64,000 nucleotides of DNA from Candidatus Stoquefichus sp. SB1. GTDB lineage: Bacteria > Bacillota_I > Bacilli_A > Erysipelotrichales > Coprobacillaceae. The notes under the pieces are model-generated. The model did no database searches. It saw nothing but the letters and a program-made list of their open reading frames with translations, and was not told the DNA's origin. The first letter of the stretch is position 1; every line of letters starts with the position of its first letter. Positions 25,378 through 33,527 of this stretch are shown one piece after another. The stretch is from NCBI RefSeq assembly GCF_001244545.1, contig NZ_LN852695.1, forward strand, positions 310,001-374,000. Reading direction: 5' to 3'. The translations under genes were made by a program, and so were the position numbers.

Positions 25378-26700
25378 ATGGAACAGACATCTTTATTTGA
25401 ACAACCTACGAGTGAGCCGTTAGCATCTCGTATGCGCCCAACAAAATTAGAAGATTATGTTGGGCAAAAACATTTATTAGGTAAAGGTAAGATATTAAGA
25501 AATTTAATTGAAAATGATAAGATTTCATCAATGATATTTTGGGGACCTCCTGGTGTTGGAAAAACAACACTTGCTAGAATTATTGCTCATCATACAAATT
25601 GCAGGTTTGTTGATTTTTCTGCAGTAACAGCAGGAATAAAAGAGATCAGAGCAGTAATGCAAGAGGCAGAAGAAAATAGAAGACTAGGTATAAGAACAAT
25701 TTTATTTATAGATGAGATTCATAGATTTAATAAAGCACAACAAGATGCGTTTTTGCCATTTGTAGAAAAAGGTTCAATTATCTTAATCGGTGCTACAACA
25801 GAAAATCCATCATTTGAATTGAATGGGGCTTTATTATCTCGTCTTAGAGTATTAGTACTAAAACAATTAAGTGAAGATGACTTAGTAGAACTTCTTAAAA
25901 GAGCTTTGAAGACAGATATTGTATTTAAGAATATACAAATAGAAATGCCAGAAGATACTTTAAAAATTATTGCGGAGTTTTCTAAAGGAGATGCAAGAAC
26001 TGCCTTAAGTACTCTAGAAATTGTTGTAACAAATGGGAATTTGGAAGATAATTTTATTAAGATAACAAAAGAAACTTTATTAGATTCTATCACAAGAAAA
26101 TCACTTATATATGACAAAAATGGTGAAGAACATCATCAAGTTATTTCTGCTTTTCATGAATCAATGCGAAATAGTGATGTAAACGCTGCTTTATTTTGGC
26201 TTGCAAGAATGTTAGAATCTGGAGAAGATCCGATTTGGATTGCAAGAAGAATAACCGTGTCAGCATCTGTGGATGTAGGATTGGCAGATACGAATGCTTT
26301 AAATGTGGCAGTGAATGCTTTTAATGCTACAAAGTTAGTGGGGATGCCAGAGTGCAGTGTGTTTTTAACGGAAGCGGTTATTTATATATGTTTAGCTCCA
26401 AAATCTGATAGTTCTTATTTAGCTTATGGAAAGGCAAAAGCTGATGCGATAAAATATGATAAGGAGCCTATACCGTTAAATATCATGGCTGCGTATACAA
26501 ATTTGCAAAAAGAAATTGGATATGGAAAAGGATTTTTAAATCCACATAAAGCAAAAGAAAAAATAACAGCAATGCAATGTATGCCTGACAGGCTGGTAGG
26601 GAAAGAGTATTACACTCCTACAGAGCAAGGTGTTGAAGCACGAATGAAGACAAGATATGAAGCTATAGAGCAATGGAAAAAAAGTCATAATAAAAAATGA
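25378..26700 (+). CDS. rarA: Replication-associated recombination protein RarA (MgsA)
   Basis: This 440-residue AAA+ ATPase has the RarA layout: N-terminal SRMRPTKLEDYVGQKHLLG, Walker A FWGPPGVGKTTLAR, Walker B TILFIDEIHRFNKAQQD, sensor 1 GATTENPSFE, and the C-terminal tetramerisation part with YGKGFLNPHKAKEK. It acts at stalled replication forks and interacts with SSB. Length and motifs are normal. It is a core gene that interrupts otherwise accessory DNA, so the flanking islands are probably separate insertions. Confidence 0.93.
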   Translation: MEQTSLFEQPTSEPLASRMRPTKLEDYVGQKHLLGKGKILRNLIENDKISSMIFWGPPGVGKTTLARIIAHHTNCRFVDFSAVTAGIKEIRAVMQEAEENRRLGIRTILFIDEIHRFNKAQQDAFLPFVEKGSIILIGATTENPSFELNGALLSRLRVLVLKQLSEDDLVELLKRALKTDIVFKNIQIEMPEDTLKIIAEFSKGDARTALSTLEIVVTNGNLEDNFIKITKETLLDSITRKSLIYDKNGEEHHQVISAFHESMRNSDVNAALFWLARMLESGEDPIWIARRITVSASVDVGLADTNALNVAVNAFNATKLVGMPECSVFLTEAVIYICLAPKSDSSYLAYGKAKADAIKYDKEPIPLNIMAAYTNLQKEIGYGKGFLNPHKAKEKITAMQCMPDRLVGKEYYTPTEQGVEARMKTRYEAIEQWKKSHNKK

Positions 26701-26865
26701 GATAACATTTTTTGTTGTAAAAACACTATGCACTCGGTAATTGGTGCTCTTGTTATGAAAATTTATTAAAGCGAATTGTGAATATTTAAGTCAATAAAAT
26801 GGTGAAGTAGAACACATTAAATTGATAGATAATCTTATTAAAATAGCTAAGTGAAGGATGATTAT

Positions 26866-27000
26866 ATGGAGAAAAATTATGACTTTAAGCAAACACTAGT
26901 AGAAGAGATATCAGTATTTATTAAGCATATAGTTGTTACAAGAGAGAAACTTCAAGTAACGACAATGGATGAACAATTACAAGAAACTGAATTGAACTAA
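26866..27000 (+). CDS. Small hypothetical ORF upstream of fic
   Basis: A 44-codon frame begins MEKNYDFKQTLVEEISVFIK and ends EQLQETELN, with GTGAAGGATG upstream. The composition is plausible for a small coding gene, helical and acidic at the end. I do not recognise a family; it lacks the SxxxEG motif of known Fic antitoxins such as VbhA. It may be chance. Confidence 0.35.
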   Translation: MEKNYDFKQTLVEEISVFIKHIVVTREKLQVTTMDEQLQETELN

Positions 27001-27320
27001 GTTATGTAGAAAATAGTAAATATATTATTCAATGAGAAGTTATATGTTGAAATATAGCTTCTTACTTTGCAAATAAGATTTGTATATGCAAAGACCCTAT
27101 GATAAAATCCTTAAAAAGGATAAGGAAAAAATTTAAAATCAATCCTTAATTATTTTTCAATTCCTCATCTAACATTGATTAGATTTATGCACTTCGTTCG
27201 ATGGGAAAGTAGGTATGTATGCTATCTATTTTACCTCTTCATTCCAGAGCCATTAAATTGTTAATGGTTGAGGTGAAGGTGAAAGGAATTTTTTTGTATA
27301 TAAGAAAGGAGCAGAATAAA
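27001..27320. other. Intergenic region before fic
   Basis: No supported gene. The fic frame stays open upstream to 27219 (through [15 protein letters not shown]), but this extension has no ribosome site and does not resemble Fic proteins. Confidence 0.45.
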
Positions 27321-27926
27321 GTGTTAAAAAATAAATTTGGTATAAATAATTCAGCAGAACTTGCTCGAAAAGAAGAACAAATCAGTAAAATTAAAGCAGT
27401 AGAATTATTTGAAAACGGATTACTTGATACTTTTGAAGTTGGTACTTTTAAAGGCTTAGCTGAAATACATCATTATCTTTTTAATGATATTTATGATTTT
27501 GCTGGGAAAATCAGAGATGTCAATATTGCTAAGGGTGGATTTCGTTTCGCTCCTGTTATGTATTTAGGGGCAGCGTTAGAAAATATTGATAAAATGCCAC
27601 AATCAAATTTTGATGAAATTATTGAAAAATATGTAGAAATGAATATAGCGCATCCATTTCGAGATGGGAATGGTCGTAGTACAAGAATTTGGTTAGATTG
27701 TATTTTAAAGAAAGAATTAAAATATGTCATTGATTGGAATGAAGTCGATAAAGAAGATTATTTGTTGGCTATAGAGCGAAGTCCAATTAAAGATGTTGAA
27801 ATTAAATTTTTATTAAAGAGAGCATTAACAGATAGGATTGATGATTGTGAAGTGTATATGAAGGGAATTGATGCTAGTTACTATTATGAGGGATATAATA
27901 TTTATAAGGCAGAATATGTAAAATAA
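27321..27926 (+). CDS. Class III Fic-family AMPylase
   Basis: GTG 27321, ten bases after AAAGGAG, gives 201 residues closely patterned on Neisseria NmFic: [40 protein letters not shown] and the catalytic loop [14 protein letters not shown] with the general-base His. The C-terminal autoinhibitory helix is present as ASYYYEGY (SxxxEG). Class III Fic proteins AMPylate targets such as gyrase when oligomerisation-dependent inhibition is relieved. No separate antitoxin is required. All catalytic residues are intact, in contrast to the second Fic gene at 32346. Confidence 0.9.
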   Translation: MLKNKFGINNSAELARKEEQISKIKAVELFENGLLDTFEVGTFKGLAEIHHYLFNDIYDFAGKIRDVNIAKGGFRFAPVMYLGAALENIDKMPQSNFDEIIEKYVEMNIAHPFRDGNGRSTRIWLDCILKKELKYVIDWNEVDKEDYLLAIERSPIKDVEIKFLLKRALTDRIDDCEVYMKGIDASYYYEGYNIYKAEYVK

Positions 27927-28005
27927 TAAGATTTACTTTTTTAATTGGTGAAATAATGGAATAATGATGTATCAAGATACTCCAATTGTATGTTAACTCT
28001 TGAAA

Positions 28006-28110
28006 GATGAAATAATTTGGGTGTCATTAAAAAATAACAATGAAATTAACACTTTTTACATAAAATATGGATATATGTATGTCAATTAATAAAAATGAAT
28101 AGATATTTTT
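28006..28110 (+). repeat. Dispersed repeat, copy 3
   Basis: TGAAAGATGAAATAATTTGG, GTGTCATTAAAAAATAACAA, GAAATTAACACTTTTTACAT and later GTCAATTAATAAAAATGAAT follow the order of the post-ssrA segment with an internal deletion. Copies 1 and 3 bracket about 18 kb, but this includes rarA. Confidence 0.5.
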
Positions 28111-28200
28111 AGAGTTAAAGAATAAATTGTGTTTTCATTGCATTATGTTAAAATCATTATAAAAGAAAACTTATATCATAAAATAAAAAAGGGGAACAGT

Positions 28201-28791
28201 ATGGGAAATAAGAAGCGCTCATCAACAGATTATGTGTTTATTGCAGGTATATTGTTTTGTTTCTTTTTCTGTTTTCTGATATTAAGATCAAGATTTTTAT
28301 CAGTGTTTTATTTGTTTCCACTAATTATTTGCGTTTGCTTCCTGATTAAATATATAGGTAATAAAAATGGTGACTATGTTTGGGAAGAAATGAGAAAGTA
28401 TATCTTAGTAAGTGGGTTTGTTTTCTGTGTATTAAGTTTTACATCAAAATACATTTTTAATAGTTTTGAATTTTTAGCAAGTGGATATGGATATGTAAAG
28501 ACAGTTGTTTTGAAGATTTCAGATTATGAAAAGATAGATTTTTCAAAGAATATAAAAAATCAGATTGGACATAAAGATAAAATAAATATAAACAGAGACC
28601 TTTATATAGTCAAAAAATGTGATGAAAAAGTAACGTTACAATATATTGATGAAATCGTGGGTTTTAAAGAAATGCCTACAAAAAAGAAAAACACTGATAA
28701 TAAATATGAAGCCAATACAAAGAAATATGGAATAATTTGGTTTACAATCCATTTGAATGATAAATATAATTTAGTAGAAATTCATACTTAG
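28201..28791 (+). CDS. Hypothetical membrane protein
   Basis: The ATG at 28201 follows AAAGGGGAACAGT and gives 196 residues. It has about three hydrophobic helices (DYVFIAGILFCFFFCFLILR, SVFYLFPLIICVCFLIKYIG, ILVSGFVFCVLSFTSKYIF) and a ~90-residue polar C-terminal domain with alternating strands. I do not recognise the family. It stands alone after copy 3 of the repeat. Confidence 0.65.
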   Translation: MGNKKRSSTDYVFIAGILFCFFFCFLILRSRFLSVFYLFPLIICVCFLIKYIGNKNGDYVWEEMRKYILVSGFVFCVLSFTSKYIFNSFEFLASGYGYVKTVVLKISDYEKIDFSKNIKNQIGHKDKININRDLYIVKKCDEKVTLQYIDEIVGFKEMPTKKKNTDNKYEANTKKYGIIWFTIHLNDKYNLVEIHT

Positions 28792-29356
28792 AATTCAAGA
28801 ATATACACAATGTAAAAATCAAGAATTTTACTAAGCATTTTAACTTGATTTGGTTTATAAGAATATTCAAAAATAAGGAATGACAAGTTTATAGATAATT
28901 AATATTATAAATGAGACCTATAAAAGTGATGAACAACCTTATGTAATGGTTTTGGACTCATTTGTTAGTGAAGTGATTATGTCTTAGGCAAGAAAAAATG
29001 AGAAGGATAAAAATAAACAAAAAAACAATAATTTGTCAGAATTACAATATTATGGATTAGTAGATGAAAGATGGAAATGAATTGGAACGGTCAATGTTAA
29101 AACCATACAGAACGCAATGAAATTATTAGAAACTTGTTTAAACTTCACCCAACAGCTATGGAAAAAGAAATTGCTTATTATGTATTAGAACTAATAAATC
29201 TATTTAAACTCAAATCATTTCTTTTTTTGATCAATTGGTAGAATGAATGGACGAAACAAGGATATATCATGGTTGATTTTCTATTTCCTTGTAAAATGTA
29301 TATAAACGTATTATATTTATATGTAATAATAGTAGTTAAACCAGAAAGGAAATATA
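28792..29356. other. Gene-poor stretch with decayed coding debris
   Basis: Short frames read PYVMVLDSFVSEVIMS (stop) RKNEKDKNKQKNNNLSELQY then YGLVDERWK (stop), and another RNLFKLHPTAMEKEIAYYVL. These have coding-like composition but stops and frame changes, with no ribosome site. I take them as remains of a lost gene of unknown family. Confidence 0.4.
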
Positions 29357-29965
29357 ATGAAAATCAACGAGGTAGAAAAACGGACAGGTATTACCAGTCA
29401 CAATATTCGTTTTTATGAAAAAGAGGGACTAATAAATCCGTCCCGTAATCTTTCTAATGGATATAGAGAATATACAGAAACAGATATTAAACGAATAAAC
29501 TACATTAAGTTATTAAGAATGTTGGATATTTCCATAAAGGATATTAAAGTATGTTTGAATGATGAAGAAAAACTATCTGATATTTTAGAAAAACATCTAA
29601 GAAATTTGAAAGAAGAAGAAAATCGAATTAAGGAAAACTTAGTCTTATGTCAAGAAATTGTTGATATGGGAATTGATGATTTGTCTGAAAATATGATAGA
29701 ACAAATCATTCATGATAAAGAAGCTTATGCAATTAACTTAGAAAAGATAAAAAAGCAAGATAAAATTCAGCATTTATTATTTACTTCCAAACAACTTTTT
29801 TGTATTATTGGCTGGCTAATAATAATTATTCTTACAATATATTTTTATATTACAATATGCTTTGCATATATGAATAGATTATCACAAATTATTATATTGT
29901 TGCTTGCGATATTCTTATTTGGATATATGTTTAGAATAATATATTTTAACGAAAAAAGAAATTAA
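29357..29965 (+). CDS. MerR-family regulator with C-terminal membrane helices
   Basis: This 202-residue protein begins MKINEVEKRTGITSHNIRFY, the MerR winged helix-turn-helix (KEGLINPSRNLSNGYREYTE), then a coiled-coil dimerisation helix to about residue 125. Two hydrophobic helices follow (residues ~146-172 and ~178-196), so it is probably membrane-anchored in place of a ligand domain. A MerR-type promoter (30077-30107) lies before the downstream ABC operon, its likely target. AGAAAGGAAATATA precedes the ATG. Confidence 0.85.
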   Translation: MKINEVEKRTGITSHNIRFYEKEGLINPSRNLSNGYREYTETDIKRINYIKLLRMLDISIKDIKVCLNDEEKLSDILEKHLRNLKEEENRIKENLVLCQEIVDMGIDDLSENMIEQIIHDKEAYAINLEKIKKQDKIQHLLFTSKQLFCIIGWLIIIILTIYFYITICFAYMNRLSQIIILLLAIFLFGYMFRIIYFNEKRN

Positions 29966-30040
29966 AACTAAAAACCAGTATTTCTAAAGTGTTATCATAC
30001 AAATATTAGTGGAATTATATATTGTGTGTTTCTCAAAGGC

Positions 30041-30073
30041 GGTTTAAAAATAAACCTGTCTTTTTTGTTTTTT
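30041..30073 (+). terminator. Terminator after the merR-type gene
   Basis: GGTTTA/TAAACC with an AAAA loop is followed by TGTCTTTTTTG. It isolates the regulator from the ABC operon. Confidence 0.6.
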
Positions 30074-30076
30074 CTC

Positions 30077-30107
30077 TTGACCTTAACCTTTCTCTAAGGT
30101 TTAAGCT
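30077..30107 (+). promoter_or_regulatory. MerR-type promoter of the ABC operon
   Basis: TTGACC and TAAGCT are separated by a 19-base spacer containing TTAACCTT/AAGGTT in inverted orientation. The overlong spacer with a central dyad is the mark of promoters activated by MerR proteins through DNA untwisting. Confidence 0.7.
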
Positions 30108-30148
30108 GATGATAAAGAAAGCAATTTATGAAAGCGGAGGAAAACATT

Positions 30149-30859
30149 ATGTACTTAGAATTAAATGATGTGAGTTTTTCATATGATGAAATACCTGTCT
30201 TAATTGATATTACTTGTGGTATATGCCGTGGAGAAATTACGGGATTGGTTGGAGCCAATGGAACAGGAAAGACCACTACAATTTATAGTATTATCAAAAA
30301 GATACAACCACAGAAAGGTGAAATAAAAATAGCTGGGGAAAATATATATTCTTTAAGAGGAGACACATTCCCTGTTACTTATATACCTGATACACCTTTA
30401 TATTATGAAGAATTGACAGTTATTGAACATTTATATTTTGTAAAGGCTCTATACCCTAAAAGTGAAGCAAATATTGATACATTGATAGAAAAACTTGATT
30501 TGAAGGAGCATTTGTATAAAGTACCAGGAATGTTATCCAAAGGAACGTTACAGAAACTGATGATAGCTATTTCACTATTAAGGCAATATGAAATATTTAT
30601 AGCAGATGAACCTTTTAATGGTCTTGATCCAAGGCAAATGAGTATTTTTAAAGACATTTTAAATGAAATGCGTCAGCAAAATAAAGCCATTTTAATTTCA
30701 ACACATTTATTAGATATAGCAGAAAACATATGCGATAAATATATATTTTTACATGACGGAAAAGTTCTTGCAATGGGAACAAAAGAAGAATTGATAAAAA
30801 AATATAACTTGCCTAATCATTCAAGTTTAGAAAATATATATTTATCCTTGATACATTAA
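30149..30859 (+). CDS. ABC transporter ATP-binding protein
   Basis: The ATG at 30149 follows GGAGG by eight bases and gives 236 residues. Motifs are Walker A LVGANGTGKTTTIYSI, Q-loop region VTYIPDTPLYYEELT, signature MLSKGTLQKLMIAISL, Walker B IFIADEPFNGLDP and H-loop STHLLD. The signature deviates from LSGGQ but the rest is intact. It pairs with the membrane protein that follows after 11 bases, an ABC-2-like exporter of unknown substrate, and has a MerR-type promoter upstream. Confidence 0.88.
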   Translation: MYLELNDVSFSYDEIPVLIDITCGICRGEITGLVGANGTGKTTTIYSIIKKIQPQKGEIKIAGENIYSLRGDTFPVTYIPDTPLYYEELTVIEHLYFVKALYPKSEANIDTLIEKLDLKEHLYKVPGMLSKGTLQKLMIAISLLRQYEIFIADEPFNGLDPRQMSIFKDILNEMRQQNKAILISTHLLDIAENICDKYIFLHDGKVLAMGTKEELIKKYNLPNHSSLENIYLSLIH

Positions 30860-30870
30860 GAAGGTATGCT

Positions 30871-32157
30871 ATGTACGTTTATAAAATGCTATGTATTAAT
30901 CGCTTTAGAGAATACAAATGCCTCATTCGTAATATGCTATTTCCTTTTCTTTCAATATTACTTGTAATAGGAATTGGTACTTATCAGATGATTATTTATT
31001 CTTTTCCTGTTTTGAAAGAAATAGATCAAGTCAATTTTAAAGGATTGTTTTATATACATTTATTCCTATTACTCTATTCCTTTTATCGCTGTTTCATTAA
31101 GGTCAAACCATTTCTGATTGTCAAGCCTGCAACATTATATTTATTCGAAGAAAAGAAAATCAAAAAACTATTAATGCTTAAAATGATTGGAAAAATAATC
31201 AAGCATTTAATCATTTCTTTCTGTCTTTCTATGATTGTAACTGGTTTTAATTTTAATATAGATTTTTTTGTAATTCTCCTTTTCTTGTTCTGCTTGCAGG
31301 AAATCATGGCTTTATTAAGCTGGGAAATCTATCATGATAAAACAAAAAATAACCACATAATAAGAATAATTTGGCTATTTCTCTGCATTACTATTTTCTT
31401 ATCACACCTTTTATTCTATATAGTGATACTTAGCTTAATGGTATGGTTGATTTTACTAATTCATTCATTATTTGTATTGGATTTAGATATACCAAAATAT
31501 GAAGCTGAAATGATATTTATGGAAAAAATATTAGTTGCACAGAACCATAATAATACTTTTCTATTAAGTCAATATGCACAGGAGAAAAAATTATTATCTC
31601 TTTCACATCAGAATAAAATTATAAATCAAAAATTTATTTCAAAATATCCTTTAATGTGGAAAGCAAAAACATCAATCTTTCGATTGGAAAAAGATAAAAT
31701 TCTGATAGGAGTTGTCATATTTATGATTACTTTTTTGATATATAAAAGCCCTATATTTTGGACATTTATGTTTTTAGAACAAGATGGAATAAGATACTCT
31801 TTACTTATATTTGGTATGCTGATGGTCTTTCAACAAACAGTTCAAAGCATGCTACATCAGTTAGATAGTATTTTGGAAAAGGCAAAAGATGGATTATTTT
31901 TACCAGTTTCTGATAAAGAAATAGTGACTCAGTTTACAGTCATTCCTGTTATTGTTATGATTTGCATTCTGGGTATGATAACTCTTATTTTGAAGAGTAG
32001 CATAATACAATTCTTTTTAGCTGCAGTCATTTTGAGTATCATAACAATCCTTTTGTTTTATATGCAATTAAAGTACAAAAAGCAATTACCAAAATATTAT
32101 TTTGTAATAACTATTGTAATTTTAGCAGTGTCCTTTTTAATATCTTATCAATTATGA
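30871..32157 (+). CDS. ABC-2-like permease partner
   Basis: This 428-residue hydrophobic protein has around ten membrane helices, for example FPFLSILLVIGIGTYQMIIY, and a long cytoplasmic loop near residues 205-270. It follows its ATPase gene by 11 bases with AGAAGG as ribosome site. The architecture suits an exporter subunit; the substrate cannot be told. It resembles permeases of small drug or bacteriocin-resistance transporters only in general layout. Confidence 0.75.
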   Translation: MYVYKMLCINRFREYKCLIRNMLFPFLSILLVIGIGTYQMIIYSFPVLKEIDQVNFKGLFYIHLFLLLYSFYRCFIKVKPFLIVKPATLYLFEEKKIKKLLMLKMIGKIIKHLIISFCLSMIVTGFNFNIDFFVILLFLFCLQEIMALLSWEIYHDKTKNNHIIRIIWLFLCITIFLSHLLFYIVILSLMVWLILLIHSLFVLDLDIPKYEAEMIFMEKILVAQNHNNTFLLSQYAQEKKLLSLSHQNKIINQKFISKYPLMWKAKTSIFRLEKDKILIGVVIFMITFLIYKSPIFWTFMFLEQDGIRYSLLIFGMLMVFQQTVQSMLHQLDSILEKAKDGLFLPVSDKEIVTQFTVIPVIVMICILGMITLILKSSIIQFFLAAVILSIITILLFYMQLKYKKQLPKYYFVITIVILAVSFLISYQL

Positions 32158-32345
32158 AATTTTAGATTGATGATACGAGAAGTATCGATTATTTATTAAA
32201 ACCTATACTATAAAATAGTTGATTGAATTTTAAAAGAATGTGAAGTCTTTAAAATAAGAGTTAAAAATATACAAAGAAATAGTTTTATCTAATTCTTATC
32301 AAATAATGGTATAATAAGTAGTAATTAAAGAAAGGTGAAGTAGTC

Positions 32346-33090
32346 ATGATTTTTATAACAGAGGTATTAAAATACTTAAAGGATACACCTAATTCTGCAT
32401 ATGAAAGTGTTAAAACAGAGTTTTTGTATCATTCCAATAAATTAGAGGGTAGTACATTTACAAAAGAAAATTTAGAAAAAAATCTACAGGAAAATATTAT
32501 TGAGGGAAGTCACAAGATAGATGATGTTTATGAAACGATCAACTCTACTCAACTATTTGATTTTGTAGTTGATACATTAGAAGAACCTCTGTCAAAAAGA
32601 ATTATGCTTGAATTTCATCGTATGTTAAAAGATAAAACATTCGATCATGAAAGAAGTTTTGCAGGATGTTGAAAAAAATCTCAAATATGATACCAGGTGT
32701 GAACTTAAAATTAGCATAGCCTTGGGAAGTAGAATTCAGGATAGGATAGAAGTATTTCTCAAACAATGGGAAGATTCACAAAAAACATTCAAAGATATTA
32801 TAATATTTCATACTCAATTTGATAATATTCATCCCTATCAAGATGGTAACGGGCGGATAGGAAGATTTATTATGCTAAAACAGTGTGTAGAAAATGATGT
32901 GGATCTTATCTTAATTGATGATCAGTATTCAAAAGAATATAAGAAAGCATTGTATATTGCACAATCAAAAAAAGATTACTCAATGTTAAATAATGTATTT
33001 AAAAAATGTCAATATTTATTAAAAAAATTAAAATTATTAAAAGAAACAATTGAATATATCTATCAAAATCAAATAGAAATTAATAAATAA
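32346..33090 (+). pseudogene. Fic-family gene broken by frameshifts
   Basis: The first frame (32346-32672) has SNKLEGSTFTKENLEKNL, an N-terminal inhibitory helix (SxxxEG), and ends RSFAGC. A middle frame continues KKISNMIPGVNLKLA, a stop, then PWEVEFRIG. The third frame (to 33090) has DRIEVFLKQWEDSQKTFKD, IHPYQDGNGRIGRFI (Fic motif) and the tail. Joined they form a normal Fic protein of about 240 residues, so at least two frameshifts and one nonsense codon have inactivated it. AAAGGTGAAG and a TATAAT near 32310 remain upstream. Confidence 0.85.
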
Positions 33091-33350
33091 CTTATGTAAT
33101 AAAAATGACTTGTGAACGTATCATAAGTCGTTTTATTATCTATTTCTTGTATTGGATATGAGAAATACTTGTATAATATCCAATACGTCAGCTTAATTTG
33201 TTTTTAGCTAACTTACTTAGGAAAGTACAAATGGAATAAATGTTATCGTAACAGTTTTCAATGTTGTTATTTTAACTCATTTAAAATAAACATTAGCAAT
33301 ATTAAAGATAGAATTGTCTATAATGAAATAATTGAAAAACATATGATGTG
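33091..33350. other. Intergenic region with terminator
   Basis: AAATGACTTGTGA (33103-33115) pairs with TCATAAGTCGTTT (33121-33133, two wobble pairs) followed by TATT, ending the broken Fic transcript. The rest shows no gene. Confidence 0.6.
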
Positions 33351-33413
33351 TTCAATGCTTTAAAAATGTATTTTATGTATAAAATATGGAAACGTGAAAC
33401 TTCTTGTTATAAT
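33351..33413 (+). promoter_or_regulatory. Shared promoter block, copy A
   Basis: TTCAATGC (33351) and TTTTATGT (33371) are 20 bases apart, followed by ATAAAATATGGAAA, TTCTTGT and the -10 TATAAT (33408-33413). No good -35 exists, as in activator-dependent promoters. Nearly identical blocks occur at 37612 and 43283. It should drive the two fused transporters; 114 bases of leader precede the ATG at 33528. Confidence 0.75.
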
Positions 33414-33527
33414 CTAAATAGGGTTTTGTTCTACTAGAGGATAGTGATATAATAAATTTAAGATAGATAATATTAATACTGAGCTTTAGTTAAAATTGAA
33501 TAATTAGAAAATGAAGGAGGTATCATT

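Noticed and set aside
26866-27000. Small ORF before fic as a VbhA-type antitoxin
   Set aside because: It has no SxxxEG/N inhibitory motif, and the adjacent Fic protein already carries its own inhibitory helix; kept only as a low-confidence hypothetical gene.
9568-28110. Simple att-site model with a tmRNA 3'-end direct repeat
   Set aside because: I could not find a second copy of the tmRNA T-arm/acceptor sequence in the window; the repeats begin only after the CCA, and rarA lies between them.
33360-33410. CRISPR or rRNA/tRNA genes in the window
   Set aside because: No regularly spaced direct repeats of 25-40 bases with unique spacers and no tRNA cloverleaf apart from the tmRNA were found; the similar blocks at 33351, 37612 and 43283 are kilobases apart and fit promoters.
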